Part shown: positions 18,681 through 28,172 of the stretch, piece after piece
Numbering within the stretch: position 1 is the first letter of the stretch
How the letters are laid out: each line of letters opens with the position of its first letter
Assembly: GCF_900115125.1 (NCBI RefSeq)
Contig: NZ_FOVJ01000006.1
Span: 62,001 to 126,000, forward strand
Length of the DNA stretch: 64,000 nt
Source: Nitrosospira briensis
GTDB taxonomy: Bacteria > Pseudomonadota > Gammaproteobacteria > Burkholderiales > Nitrosomonadaceae
Direction: 5' to 3'
The notes under the pieces: model-generated
The model's database searches: none
What the model was told of the DNA's origin: nothing
The model's input: the letters and a program-made list of their open reading frames with translations, nothing else
Position numbers and translations under genes: made by a program

Positions 18681-19038
18681 AAGATGCCTCCACTATGAGG
18701 AAACGCCCTCACCGATCAATGGTAAAGGCATCAGAGGCGCCAGACGTCCGATTACCACATGAACCTGAATTCGGCAGTTGACCCACTAATTTTTCAGTAT
18801 AGCGTTGTGATCCACAAGGACTTTTTGTATCACCCGGCCTCCACCTTTGCGTGAGTTCGCTACGAGGCGGATCAGGTTGAAAGGAGAGTGAATGTTCGTT
18901 ATCGCACAGTGGCGTTCCATGAAAACTCCGATCATTGCAGCGTTTCCATCTCTAGCCCAAGCATGTGATAGCGATGCCGGAGCCTGGTAATAATGCTGGT
19001 ACGCAGCTCAACAATAAAGCGTTTCATACAACATTCAG
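18681..19038. other. Gene-free stretch before the glycan operon
   Basis: No coding frame or hairpin is convincing. The region should contain the promoter for the rightward operon that starts at 19039. No strong ribosome binding site is seen just before that ATG. Confidence 0.35.
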
Positions 19039-22000
19039 ATGAATTCGACGGATAAAGGAATATTTCGTTCCTACTGGCAAGCTGGTTATGAAGGTGCCGA
19101 CCACATCAATGGCGCAGGGCTGAACTTGTCCATGAATGACGCCACGCAGCATACCAGTCTCGCCTATGACGATTATTTGCTGCTGAAGGACTTTGAAATC
19201 GGGACAGTACGCGAAAGCGTAGGCTGGCGATCGGTGGAAAAAGCCGGACATTTCGATTTTTCATCCATCGAATCGCGCGCTCACGCTGCCCGGGAACTCG
19301 GGTTACAAGTCATTTGGACTTTATGCCATTATGGCTGGCCCGACGATGTCGATGTCTATTCACCTGATTTTGTTGAGCGGTTTTCCCATTACTGCGGTCG
19401 TGTAGTGGACTACCTGGAATCATTTTCAACAGCGAATACCGTTTCCATTTATTCGCCGATTAATGAGATTTCCTTTGCAAGCTGGGCCTTCGCCCGGAAT
19501 CGCTTTATGTGCCCGAACTCTGGCGGAGACGACGGGACGGAATTAAAACGTCAACTGGTGCGCGCCACGCTCAGGAGTTGCGAAGCGATTTGGGACATCA
19601 ATCCTTCCGCCCGCATTCTGCATTGCGATCCAACGATACACGTTGTCGCTCCACACAACCGGCCCGATCTTGAAGATCACGCGGTAATGTATCGGGAATC
19701 CCAGTTCGCGGCATGGGATATGCTCTGCGGAAACAGGGACCCGGAATTGGGTGGCGCGCCACACTTTCTGGACCTGATTGGAGTCAACTACTACCACAGC
19801 AATCAATGGGAGATCGAGGGAAGCAGCCTTTACTGGCATCTGGGCCACCCTCGCCGCCTTCCCCTGTACAGCCTCCTCACCGAAGTTTATCGCCGATACC
19901 AGCGCCCGATATTACTGTCTGAAACCAGCCATGTCGGAAGTGGCAGAGGTGCATGGATCAAGGAAGTGGCTGAACAGGCCGCACTGACTCAACAGCTGGG
20001 TGTTGATCTTCAAGGAATCTGCCTGTACCCGATAGTGGACCGGCCTGATTGGGATGATCCTCACCAATGGCATAAAAGCGGCTTGTGGGATGTGAACATT
20101 CTTGGAGAAAAGCGTTACCAGCGTGTTTTATCGGAACCCTACGCTACTGGATTACGCGATGCTCAGCGCCTTTTAACCCGTTTTTCAAACTATATTCCAA
20201 CTCAAGCCGCACTCACCTCTCAAGGAGCCGCAATGACGACCATTATTGTTTTTTCCCACCTCCGTTGGGACTTCGTGTATCAACGGCCGCAACATCTCCT
20301 CTCACGATTGGCTGAAAACTACAAAATTGTCTTCATTGAAGAACCGGTTTTTCATGAGCATGACAGCTTCCTCGAGATATCTGTTCCTGGGCCGAACGTC
20401 ACCGTACTCAAGCCGTATACGCCTGTCGCCGCACCGGGCTTTCACGATGAGCAATTGCCGCATCTGATCAAACTGATGCGGCAATTTGTCGTTCTCGACG
20501 AAGAGCATATGGCCTGGTTTTACACCCCCATGGCATTACCGCTGTTACAGGAGTTGCAGCCTGCCCTGGTGATCTATGATTGCATGGACGAACTTGCCGC
20601 TTTCAAAAACCCGCCAAAACAAATGCTTCAAAGGGAAAATGGTTTGCTGAAAGTTGCCGATCTTGTTTTCACCGGAGGCCCCAGCCTTTATCACGCAAAG
20701 CGGGAACGCCACGCAAATGTCCACTGCTTCCCCAGCAGCGTCGATCTGGTGCACTTCGAGCAAGCGCTCGACCGCAGCAATACCCACCCGGCACACGAGG
20801 ATATACCCGGACCGCGGCTCGGTTACTATGGTGTAATTGATGAGCGAATTGATACAGAACTTCTCGCACGTCTTGCCGATGCGCACCCGCGGTGGCAGAT
20901 CGTTCTGGTCGGACCCGTGGTAAAAATAGATCCTGCCTCTTTGCCGCAGCGGCATAACATCCACTATCTGGGGCAGCAACCTTATAAGGCGTTACCCCAT
21001 TTTCTGGCAGGCTGGAACGTATGTCTGTTGCCGTTTGCAGTCAATGAATCGACCCGCTTTATCAGTCCGACAAAAACGCTTGAATACATGGCAGCGGAAT
21101 TACCCATAGTAAGTACGCCTGTCAATGACGTTGTGGACCTCTATGGTGAAGTGGTGTCGATCGCAGAGTCGCCACAAGCTTTTATCAAGGCCTGTGAGCA
21201 TGCCTTGCTGACAACGCCCGAGGAGCACAAACGAAACGTCGTCAAGATGAGGGAATTGGTATCGGCGACATCGTGGAACACGACGGCTGAAAAGATGCAT
21301 GAATTGATGCAACTTACAAGCGTACAAAAAGAAGAATCGATAAGCATTGCACGGCCTTGGGCGGAGCGACACCTGCCGATTCAGCGCGGAATTCAGTCAG
21401 TGCCGGCGGAAAATAAAAAAACCGTCATTATCGGTGCGGGGCCGACCGGACTTAGCGCAGCCTATCATCTCGATGAGGACACACTTTTACTGGACAAGAA
21501 TTCCACTGTCGGCGGATGGTGCCGCTCAATCGAGGACAAGGGTTTTACATTTGATCACGCCGGTCACATCATGTTTTCAAATGATGCCTATGTCCTGCAG
21601 CTCTACAAGATTCTGCTTGGCAATAACGTCCACTGGCAAAACCGTGAAGCCTGGGTCTACAGTAAAGGTGTCCATACGCGTTATCCGTTTCAGGGAGCGC
21701 TCTATGGTCTGCCGCCGAATGTAATCAAAGAATGCATTGTCGGGGCGATAGAGTCGCGTTACGGAGCGTCGAAAAATCCGGAATCGAAAGCAACCGGGGG
21801 AGCCTGTCAGGGGGTGGACGGCGCGGCCGCCGTTCTATCCGACTGTTGCGCTGATGGAACCGTGCCGGACTCTGGCGCAACGCGTTTGCACGAAGATACG
21901 ACGGCCACCAGAAACAGGCCGGAAAATTTCGAGGAATTCATTTACAGAATGTGGGGCTCCGGCATAGCAAAGCATTTTGCAATACCCTACAACAGGAAAC

Positions 22001-22875
22001 TGTGGACGGTGCCGCTGACGGAAATGGAAACTTCCTGGCTTGGAGGTCGCGTACCCTTACCTGACCTGGAAGAAATCATTGAAGGGGCACTCCAGCCCGT
22101 CGGCAAACCGATGGGGCCCAACGCGCGCTTTGGCTATCCTTTACGTGGGGGTTTTCAAGCGATGATGTCCGGTTTCGTACCCCATATCAAAGGAAAAATT
22201 GAACTGAATGCCGATGTAGCGCATATATCACCCGGCCAGCGTTTGATTACGCTGCGTGATGGACGGCGTTATCGGTACGAGAATCTGATTAGTACGATGC
22301 CGCTGCCCGAGCTGATACGCCGCATGGGGGACGAAGCGCCTCATCCGATCAGGAAAGCGGTGGCAGCACTGCGTCACGTCTCGGTACGTTGCGTCAATCT
22401 CGGCATCGGGCGGGAAAACATTACAGACAAGCACTGGATTTACTATCCCGAAGATACAATTTTTCACCGGATCTTTCTTCAGGGAAATGCCAGTCCCGGT
22501 TGCAACCCTCGAGGCGGATTCGGACTCACATGCGAAATATCCTACTCACCGGCCAAACCTCTTCCTAAAGACGGGCAGGACTTGATCGATCAGTGCATGG
22601 CGGATTGTATCAAGGTCGGCCTGTTGACGCCCGAGGACAAGCTGATTACCGCAAATCTCGTGGATATGCCTTATGCGTACGTGGTGTACGACCATGCCCG
22701 GAAGCACAGCGTCGAAATGGTTAAAAGATGGCTTTCAGAACGCGATATTATTCTGGCGGGGCGGTACAGCGAATGGGAATATTACAATTCAGACCACGCA
22801 TTTTTAGCGGGAAAGAAGGCGGCGGATCTGATAAAACAAATGAAACCCATAGAGAAAATGTACGTGGCTGAATAA
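19039..22875 (+). CDS. Three-domain fusion: glycoside hydrolase + glycosyltransferase + FAD oxidoreductase/mutase-like
   Basis: A single 1278-residue frame. Residues 1 to about 390 are a clan GH-A, family 1-like TIM barrel: acid/base Glu143 in SPINEIS and nucleophile Glu295 in ILLSETSH. Residues about 399-770 are a GT-B glycosyltransferase resembling TuaH, opening MTTIIVFSHLRWDFVYQRPQ and containing YMAAELPIVSTP. From about 793 an FAD-binding domain (VIIGAGPTGLSAAYHL) continues to the end and resembles UDP-galactopyranose mutase/amine-oxidase proteins. An internal ATG at 20233 (codon 399) follows AAGGAG, so the second part may also be made separately. A low-complexity insert lies near residues 907-964. 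It leads an operon with an amidohydrolase and a GT4 enzyme, pointing to synthesis or remodelling of a surface or storage glycan; the product is unknown. Confidence 0.85.
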   Translation: MNSTDKGIFRSYWQAGYEGADHINGAGLNLSMNDATQHTSLAYDDYLLLKDFEIGTVRESVGWRSVEKAGHFDFSSIESRAHAARELGLQVIWTLCHYGWPDDVDVYSPDFVERFSHYCGRVVDYLESFSTANTVSIYSPINEISFASWAFARNRFMCPNSGGDDGTELKRQLVRATLRSCEAIWDINPSARILHCDPTIHVVAPHNRPDLEDHAVMYRESQFAAWDMLCGNRDPELGGAPHFLDLIGVNYYHSNQWEIEGSSLYWHLGHPRRLPLYSLLTEVYRRYQRPILLSETSHVGSGRGAWIKEVAEQAALTQQLGVDLQGICLYPIVDRPDWDDPHQWHKSGLWDVNILGEKRYQRVLSEPYATGLRDAQRLLTRFSNYIPTQAALTSQGAAMTTIIVFSHLRWDFVYQRPQHLLSRLAENYKIVFIEEPVFHEHDSFLEISVPGPNVTVLKPYTPVAAPGFHDEQLPHLIKLMRQFVVLDEEHMAWFYTPMALPLLQELQPALVIYDCMDELAAFKNPPKQMLQRENGLLKVADLVFTGGPSLYHAKRERHANVHCFPSSVDLVHFEQALDRSNTHPAHEDIPGPRLGYYGVIDERIDTELLARLADAHPRWQIVLVGPVVKIDPASLPQRHNIHYLGQQPYKALPHFLAGWNVCLLPFAVNESTRFISPTKTLEYMAAELPIVSTPVNDVVDLYGEVVSIAESPQAFIKACEHALLTTPEEHKRNVVKMRELVSATSWNTTAEKMHELMQLTSVQKEESISIARPWAERHLPIQRGIQSVPAENKKTVIIGAGPTGLSAAYHLDEDTLLLDKNSTVGGWCRSIEDKGFTFDHAGHIMFSNDAYVLQLYKILLGNNVHWQNREAWVYSKGVHTRYPFQGALYGLPPNVIKECIVGAIESRYGASKNPESKATGGACQGVDGAAAVLSDCCADGTVPDSGATRLHEDTTATRNRPENFEEFIYRMWGSGIAKHFAIPYNRKLWTVPLTEMETSWLGGRVPLPDLEEIIEGALQPVGKPMGPNARFGYPLRGGFQAMMSGFVPHIKGKIELNADVAHISPGQRLITLRDGRRYRYENLISTMPLPELIRRMGDEAPHPIRKAVAALRHVSVRCVNLGIGRENITDKHWIYYPEDTIFHRIFLQGNASPGCNPRGGFGLTCEISYSPAKPLPKDGQDLIDQCMADCIKVGLLTPEDKLITANLVDMPYAYVVYDHARKHSVEMVKRWLSERDIILAGRYSEWEYYNSDHAFLAGKKAADLIKQMKPIEKMYVAE

Positions 22876-22892
22876 GCTTCAATGAGGCCAAT

Positions 22893-23696
22893 ATGATAAT
22901 CGACGCCCACATCCATTGCTCAGGCGACGAAAAAGTAGACGATGTTCTACAGGCACTGGATGGGGCGGCGGTAGATAAGGCAATCGTGCTGGCGCCGTTT
23001 TTGACCGGAAACTATACGCTCGGTGACGGCGCCTCTCTGCGCGGGGCGAACCAATACCTGGCCCGGCTGATTGCTAATCACACTGATCGATTGATCGGAT
23101 TTGCGGTAGTCAACCCATCACTTGGCAATGCGTCTGAAGATCTGCGGCATGCGCACGACCTGGGCCTTTCCGGTCTTAAAATGGTACCCGCCGGATGGTA
23201 CCCCTATGATGATTGCGCACATCGCATTTACGAGGCGGCATCTGTGCTGAAAATCCCAATCCTGTTCCACAGCGGCATTTTCATCGATGGAAAATCCGGC
23301 CGCTTCTGCCGCCCGGCCTTTTACGAAGTGATAAGGGATTATCCGAATTTACGGGTCACGCTGGCCCACCTGGGTTGGCCGTGGGCGGATGAAGCAAATG
23401 CCGTCGGTTTGATCGACCTTATCAATGGAGTGCCGCCCGATAAGAGCCAGTTTCGCTTCGACATATCCTTCGGGGCCCCACCCGTCTATCGTTTTGAAGT
23501 CCTGAGAAAGGCAATCGCCGTGCTGACGCCTGAATTATTGCAATTCGGCAGCGATGTGTTTTTGCCTTGTAGCGGCGAGCTGATCAAGAGCCGGATCAAT
23601 GACGTTTCCGAACTACTGGAACGTCTCGATATCGACAAACGCAGCCGTGAACGAATCATGGGGGGAACAGCGGCAGCTTGGCTAGGCATAAGTTGA
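22893..23696 (+). CDS. Amidohydrolase family (amidohydrolase 2-type) protein
   Basis: A 267-residue TIM-barrel metal-dependent hydrolase. It begins MIIDAHIHCSGD (the HxH metal motif), with further His residues in ILFHSGIF and VTLAHLGWPW and the distal Asp in LQFGSDVFLP. This is the COG2159-like group of decarboxylases and hydrolases. It starts 17 bp after the fusion gene and ends 1 bp before the GT4 gene, so the three are almost certainly one operon. A role in glycan metabolism is guilt by association only. Confidence 0.85.
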   Translation: MIIDAHIHCSGDEKVDDVLQALDGAAVDKAIVLAPFLTGNYTLGDGASLRGANQYLARLIANHTDRLIGFAVVNPSLGNASEDLRHAHDLGLSGLKMVPAGWYPYDDCAHRIYEAASVLKIPILFHSGIFIDGKSGRFCRPAFYEVIRDYPNLRVTLAHLGWPWADEANAVGLIDLINGVPPDKSQFRFDISFGAPPVYRFEVLRKAIAVLTPELLQFGSDVFLPCSGELIKSRINDVSELLERLDIDKRSRERIMGGTAAAWLGIS

Positions 23697-23697
23697 C

Positions 23698-24840
23698 ATG
23701 AAAATAATTTCGACTGCGGAACGCCCCATCAACCTGCTGCAAATCATCGGGGGCGCCATCGTAGGCGGAATGGAAACCTACGTGTTGCGGTTGCTCCAGC
23801 GCCTGCCGCAAAATAATTTCCGTGTAACTTGCCTATGTGTATGCGAGAGCCATTTTACTGCGCGGCTGCGTGATATCGGTTGCAGCGTCCACGTTACCCC
23901 AATAACCGATGAGCCTAACTGGCAGTCCATCCAGCTTGGCGTTAGCCTTATCCGTGCCGACGCCATTGACGTAATACATGCACACCTTCCAAATGCCCAC
24001 TTGCTGGCTGGCATCCTGAGCAGGATGACCGAAACGCCGGCCTTAGCGACGATTCACGGGCGTTACCTGACCATACGCGATTTCGAAGTGCACAGACTGA
24101 TGCAGACATACGTCAGCGTCGTTGCCAAAACCGCATACTTTCAAGCTTTAAGCCTGGGTATCCCCGTCGGTAAACTGCGATACATTGCAAATGGAGTCGA
24201 TACAAAACTTTTCCATCCGGGTCCGAAGACCGGTTATCTCCATTCCATTGTTAATATCGCGCCCGGAACTCCGCTTGTCGGATTCATAGGACGGCTTTCC
24301 CCGGAAAAAGGCCCGGAAGTATTTATACAAGCCGCGAACATAGCGCATGCAAAATTGAAGAATTGCCATTTTGTATTGGTGGGCGAAGGACCCATGCGTG
24401 GAAGGCTGAGGGACGAAATCGATAAGCTCGGCCTTGGTGACTGTGTTCACATCGCCGGCCTTCAAGACGATATGCCCAAGGTCTACGCTTCCCTTGATCT
24501 CGTCGTATCCACTTCATATTCGGAAGCAATGCCGCTCGCAATGATAGAAGCAATGGCATCGGGCTTACCTGTGATTGCGACAAATGTCGGTGGCGTAGTC
24601 GACATTGTCGAGGTGGGACATACGGGATTGCTGAACAGCGTCGACGACGTGAAAGGAATTGCAAATAATATCGTGACTTTAATGCTGGATGATTCCGCGC
24701 GGGCAGAAATGGGAAAGGCAGCGCGAAAACGGGCAGAAGAAAAGTTTGAACTGAGCGACAGTGCCAGTCAAACATCGGAATTATTGAGTTCGCTTATCCA
24801 GCCCGGAAATGTTAGCGAACGAAGTATCGGACGTTACTGA
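23698..24840 (+). CDS. GT4-family glycosyltransferase
   Basis: A 380-residue GT-B fold retaining glycosyltransferase. The N-terminal acceptor domain has GGAIVGGMETYVLRLLQ. The C-terminal nucleotide-sugar domain has VGFIGRLSPEKGPEVFIQA and the E-x7-E type motif SYSEAMPLAMIEAMASGLPVIATNVGG. The start ATG almost touches the previous stop codon, showing tight coupling in the operon. Donor and acceptor are unknown. Confidence 0.9.
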   Translation: MKIISTAERPINLLQIIGGAIVGGMETYVLRLLQRLPQNNFRVTCLCVCESHFTARLRDIGCSVHVTPITDEPNWQSIQLGVSLIRADAIDVIHAHLPNAHLLAGILSRMTETPALATIHGRYLTIRDFEVHRLMQTYVSVVAKTAYFQALSLGIPVGKLRYIANGVDTKLFHPGPKTGYLHSIVNIAPGTPLVGFIGRLSPEKGPEVFIQAANIAHAKLKNCHFVLVGEGPMRGRLRDEIDKLGLGDCVHIAGLQDDMPKVYASLDLVVSTSYSEAMPLAMIEAMASGLPVIATNVGGVVDIVEVGHTGLLNSVDDVKGIANNIVTLMLDDSARAEMGKAARKRAEEKFELSDSASQTSELLSSLIQPGNVSERSIGRY

Positions 24841-24844
24841 AGTT

Positions 24845-25774
24845 TTATTGAAAGAGACTGCGCCCCTTGTTTTCCACACTCCTTCTTGCAGGCCCAGCGT
24901 TATCTTCAGTATTCGATTGCAGGTGATTTTTCCGCGACCCATGAGCATGGGAATAGACCCAGGTAAACTCCGCTCCGAGTAAAAATATCTGGGCAGAGTA
25001 ATATACCCATACAAGCACAACCACCAACGAACCAGCAGCGCCAAATCCCGAACTCACCGCGCTTTTTCCGATATAGATACCGATCAGAACCTTACCCACC
25101 GTAAACAGCAAGGCGGTAACGGTGGCTCCCGCCCACACATCCTGCCACTGGATTTTGACCCGAGGCATGAATTTGTAAAGCATTGCGAATACTGCCGTCA
25201 TAAGGGCAAAGCTGACGATAAAATTAATTGCGGTTGCCAGTATTTCAAGATTTGCAAAAAATGGTCCCCACCATTTTCCCAGTGCAGCCACCGCGGCGCT
25301 GAATACGAGGGAAACCATCAGCAAAAAACCGATTCCCAGTATTATTCCGAACGACAGCAATCGCGACCTGATCAATTTCCATATTCCGCCCTTTTTATCT
25401 TTGCCCGGAGCGCGCCAGATACGGTCGAAAGCATCTTGCAGCTCCCCAAATACCGTCGTGGCGCCGATCAGCAACAAGATTGTTCCAATAATCGTACCCG
25501 CCGCGCCCTCTTCCGGTTCGCTAACGCTTTCAAGTAAAGCCTGCACTGCCTGTGCTCCCTGGTCACCCATCAAGTCCCGCAACTGGTAGAAGATTTCACC
25601 TCGTACCGCTTCTTCCCCAAAGACGAGCCCGGCGGTCGAGATAACGATCAGCAACAGCGGCGCGATCGAAAACATGGTGTAGTACGCCAGCGCCGCGCCC
25701 ATACTTGGCGCATAATCGTCAAGCCAGGATGAAAAAGACTCTTTGATCAGGGCCCATAGCTGCGTAACATTCAT
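24845..25774 (-). CDS. YihY/UPF0761 family membrane protein
   Basis: A 309-residue protein with about six membrane helices and the YihY/BrkB family signatures AAALAYYTMFSIAPLLLIVI, TTVFGELQDAFDRIWR, WQDVWAGATVTALLF and GAAGSLVVVLVWVYYSAQI. It was once called ribonuclease BN, which is incorrect; its function is unknown. The tail is hydrophilic. It converges on the GT4 gene with only 4 bp between the stops. Confidence 0.92.
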   Translation of the reverse strand: MNVTQLWALIKESFSSWLDDYAPSMGAALAYYTMFSIAPLLLIVISTAGLVFGEEAVRGEIFYQLRDLMGDQGAQAVQALLESVSEPEEGAAGTIIGTILLLIGATTVFGELQDAFDRIWRAPGKDKKGGIWKLIRSRLLSFGIILGIGFLLMVSLVFSAAVAALGKWWGPFFANLEILATAINFIVSFALMTAVFAMLYKFMPRVKIQWQDVWAGATVTALLFTVGKVLIGIYIGKSAVSSGFGAAGSLVVVLVWVYYSAQIFLLGAEFTWVYSHAHGSRKNHLQSNTEDNAGPARRSVENKGRSLFQ

Positions 25775-26011
25775 GTTGTCGTCCTCATTTTCCCGTTATC
25801 GTCACGGGATGGCGATAAAAAGCACGAACGGCACAAGATCTCATTGCGGGAAGCAATGTTCCTATTGAATTACGATAGGGGAAACCAGGTGACTGGTATG
25901 TACGGCATTGCACATACCACTTGCAGCGGTTACGCAAAATCCATTTCGAAAATTATTGAAATGAAATGCGCAAATGGTCTTTTTTCTTTCCTCAAGACGC
26001 AGCTTTCGTCA

Positions 26012-27601
26012 CTACATTGGCTTCCTCGGCCTGTATATCTGGTAGGCGGGATTGGGCGAATGCGATAGTAATTCGAAATTATCCACGATATATCGATGGA
26101 TCAGCGGGCGGCTATTACGGAAACGCAACTCCTCGCGCCCATCAAGCGGCCAATCATAGACCAGAATAAATCCGGGATTGGTGATCTTGATACGTTCGAT
26201 TTCTTCCCGTTGAAAGTCTTCACTTCGCGGGAACAGAGAATAGGTTTCCCACATCGGAGACTTCTTCCCAAGCAGTGCATAGGCGCCTGGCCAAAAAGGC
26301 GTAGCGATGAAACTCCGTCCACCGGGAGCATATTCATCAGTCAGTTTCCAAAGCAGAAGGACATCATTCGCTACATGCGGCGGGACACTGAGCTCGTCTC
26401 CGGAAATTTCGATGCTTACGCATTGTTTGCTCGCAACACATTGCCACCCTGGATGAGAAATGTGCGTCACCCACAGGCTTGCGCCACACAGCAAGAGTGC
26501 CAAAGGCCACTTGATTTTAGGGCGTTGTGCCGCCAGCAGCGCCAGACAACCTATCAATAACGGAAAGATGCCCTGGGCAAGATGACCGACATCGGCACGG
26601 GAATAAGCATAATGCGCATAAGGCAAGGCGAGGAATGCAGCAGCAACCAGAATGGGTGAAGTCGCCTTTTTCCGGGATTTTTGCCAACTCACCCATGCAA
26701 TTGCTACGACCCCAAAAACAACCGTAGCAATAAAAAACAGACCGATCAACAATCCGCGAATCGTTTCCCCTAAGGGTGCCGAGCCGAAAGGCGCCCTCCA
26801 CGGCCACGGAATGGGCAAAGGAAGATTGGTGGCCTTGACTTCAAACAGAAAGCGGATGCTTGCCCAGAAATTCCCAGCAAAATCCGGTACCAGCCCTATC
26901 ATAAGAAGCACTGGCGTAAAGCCAACCGCTACACCTGCAACCCAGAGTCCCGTGCCCTCGATAAACCTGGGCGCACCCGCCCGCCTGCCCGGGTTGATAG
27001 CCAACCAGGCCATGACTCCGACGCTGCCCACAACTCCATACACGCCGTGATTGCGTCCGAAAACTGCAGCCAGGCCCACGCACATTCCACATATGAAATA
27101 ACGCAGCCTTGCAGGATTCTGAATCAGGAAAGCCAGTGCGCCGATCAGAAGAATGGATAAAGAGATATCGAAGAGTTTATGGCGCGGGAACATCCATACT
27201 GTCAACGTAACTGCCGAGAGCAATAAATAGACAGAACTCCAGTTTTTGAAACGTTGAGTCGTGCTTCGCGCAATTAACAGCAAGCCTGCGAATAATCCGA
27301 TCGCCTGGAAAACCGCCACGGCGCCGCGAAGCGCCATTATCCCGTTATCACCCTTCAAGCTCATGAGCGCGGACGACCAGTAATAACGGCCGGGGTCGTA
27401 GGACGTGAAATCGCGGATAGGCACTTCGCCCAGCATCACACGCTGAACACCGTACCAGAGATAGCCCTCATCCCATAAATTGAAGCCTTTGTGCCCCTGC
27501 CACAAGAAAAGGGCGAATACGATGGAACTGGCCAGCGCTAGCGTTGGCAGTATAGAAAAGATCTGGAGGGTTACCGGCTTGTTGTTTCGAGGTATGCTCA
27601 A
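26012..27601 (-). CDS. Membrane GT-C-type glycosyltransferase-like protein
   Basis: A 529-residue polytopic membrane protein with about ten hydrophobic helices. The first periplasmic loop carries NLWDEGYLWYGVQRVMLGE, the acidic D-E motif typical of GT-C enzymes (PMT/ArnT/GT39-like), which use polyprenyl-phosphate sugars. The C-terminal ~120 residues form a soluble periplasmic domain. It might glycosylate lipid or protein in the envelope and may relate to the neighbouring glycan operon, though it is transcribed oppositely. Family level only. Confidence 0.72.
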   Translation of the reverse strand: MSIPRNNKPVTLQIFSILPTLALASSIVFALFLWQGHKGFNLWDEGYLWYGVQRVMLGEVPIRDFTSYDPGRYYWSSALMSLKGDNGIMALRGAVAVFQAIGLFAGLLLIARSTTQRFKNWSSVYLLLSAVTLTVWMFPRHKLFDISLSILLIGALAFLIQNPARLRYFICGMCVGLAAVFGRNHGVYGVVGSVGVMAWLAINPGRRAGAPRFIEGTGLWVAGVAVGFTPVLLMIGLVPDFAGNFWASIRFLFEVKATNLPLPIPWPWRAPFGSAPLGETIRGLLIGLFFIATVVFGVVAIAWVSWQKSRKKATSPILVAAAFLALPYAHYAYSRADVGHLAQGIFPLLIGCLALLAAQRPKIKWPLALLLCGASLWVTHISHPGWQCVASKQCVSIEISGDELSVPPHVANDVLLLWKLTDEYAPGGRSFIATPFWPGAYALLGKKSPMWETYSLFPRSEDFQREEIERIKITNPGFILVYDWPLDGREELRFRNSRPLIHRYIVDNFELLSHSPNPAYQIYRPRKPM

Positions 27602-27828
27602 ATCGGGTGGTGCTGGCTAAATGAAGGCATGACAATACCGTCATTTTGGCACGTTTCCCGATTTTCGACTTATTCACTTCGCGGCGACATAATACGTCGG
27701 TTCAGCCCCTGATGCAGGTTCCAGCTGTCCCGGTCATGGTTATATTGAGCCTTGAGTCAGGTTAAAGCAGAAGGTTGAACTAATCGCTCGCGGGGAATCA
27801 GATGCCTATCGCAAAGATAAAAGCAAGG

Positions 27829-28137
27829 CTAGGACGGAGGCGCGGCACTTTGTTCCATGCACTCAATTTCCCAGATAAGGCGCGAGGAAATGACTTCGCC
27901 AAGCCGATTCATGATTGGCACAGTTTCCTCCGAGAGAAGTACATATTCAGACAGGCACAGGTTCCTTGCATTAATGTCCAGCCACTCGATAGCCTGCCCC
28001 CTTGCTCCTTCACCTCCATCATACAAGCTGGTGATGGAGTAGACTGTTGACCCGTCTTGCGTCCTGACGGGTTTGTAATCATCGGCAATGGAACCGCATC
28101 CGGTCAGAAGGACGATGGCTGACAGGGCACTTTTCAT
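27829..28137 (-). CDS. Small predicted lipoprotein
   Basis: A 102-residue protein whose signal peptide ends in a lipobox (VLLTGC, Cys14). The mature part has DGSTVYSITSLYDGG and two further cysteines. No family recognised. It lies 35 bp downstream of the tyrosinase gene on the same strand and may be co-transcribed with it. Confidence 0.6.
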   Translation of the reverse strand: MKSALSAIVLLTGCGSIADDYKPVRTQDGSTVYSITSLYDGGEGARGQAIEWLDINARNLCLSEYVLLSEETVPIMNRLGEVISSRLIWEIECMEQSAAPPS

Positions 28138-28172
28138 TATTTTTTTCAGATCGCCACGGCAGCCTAAAAATT

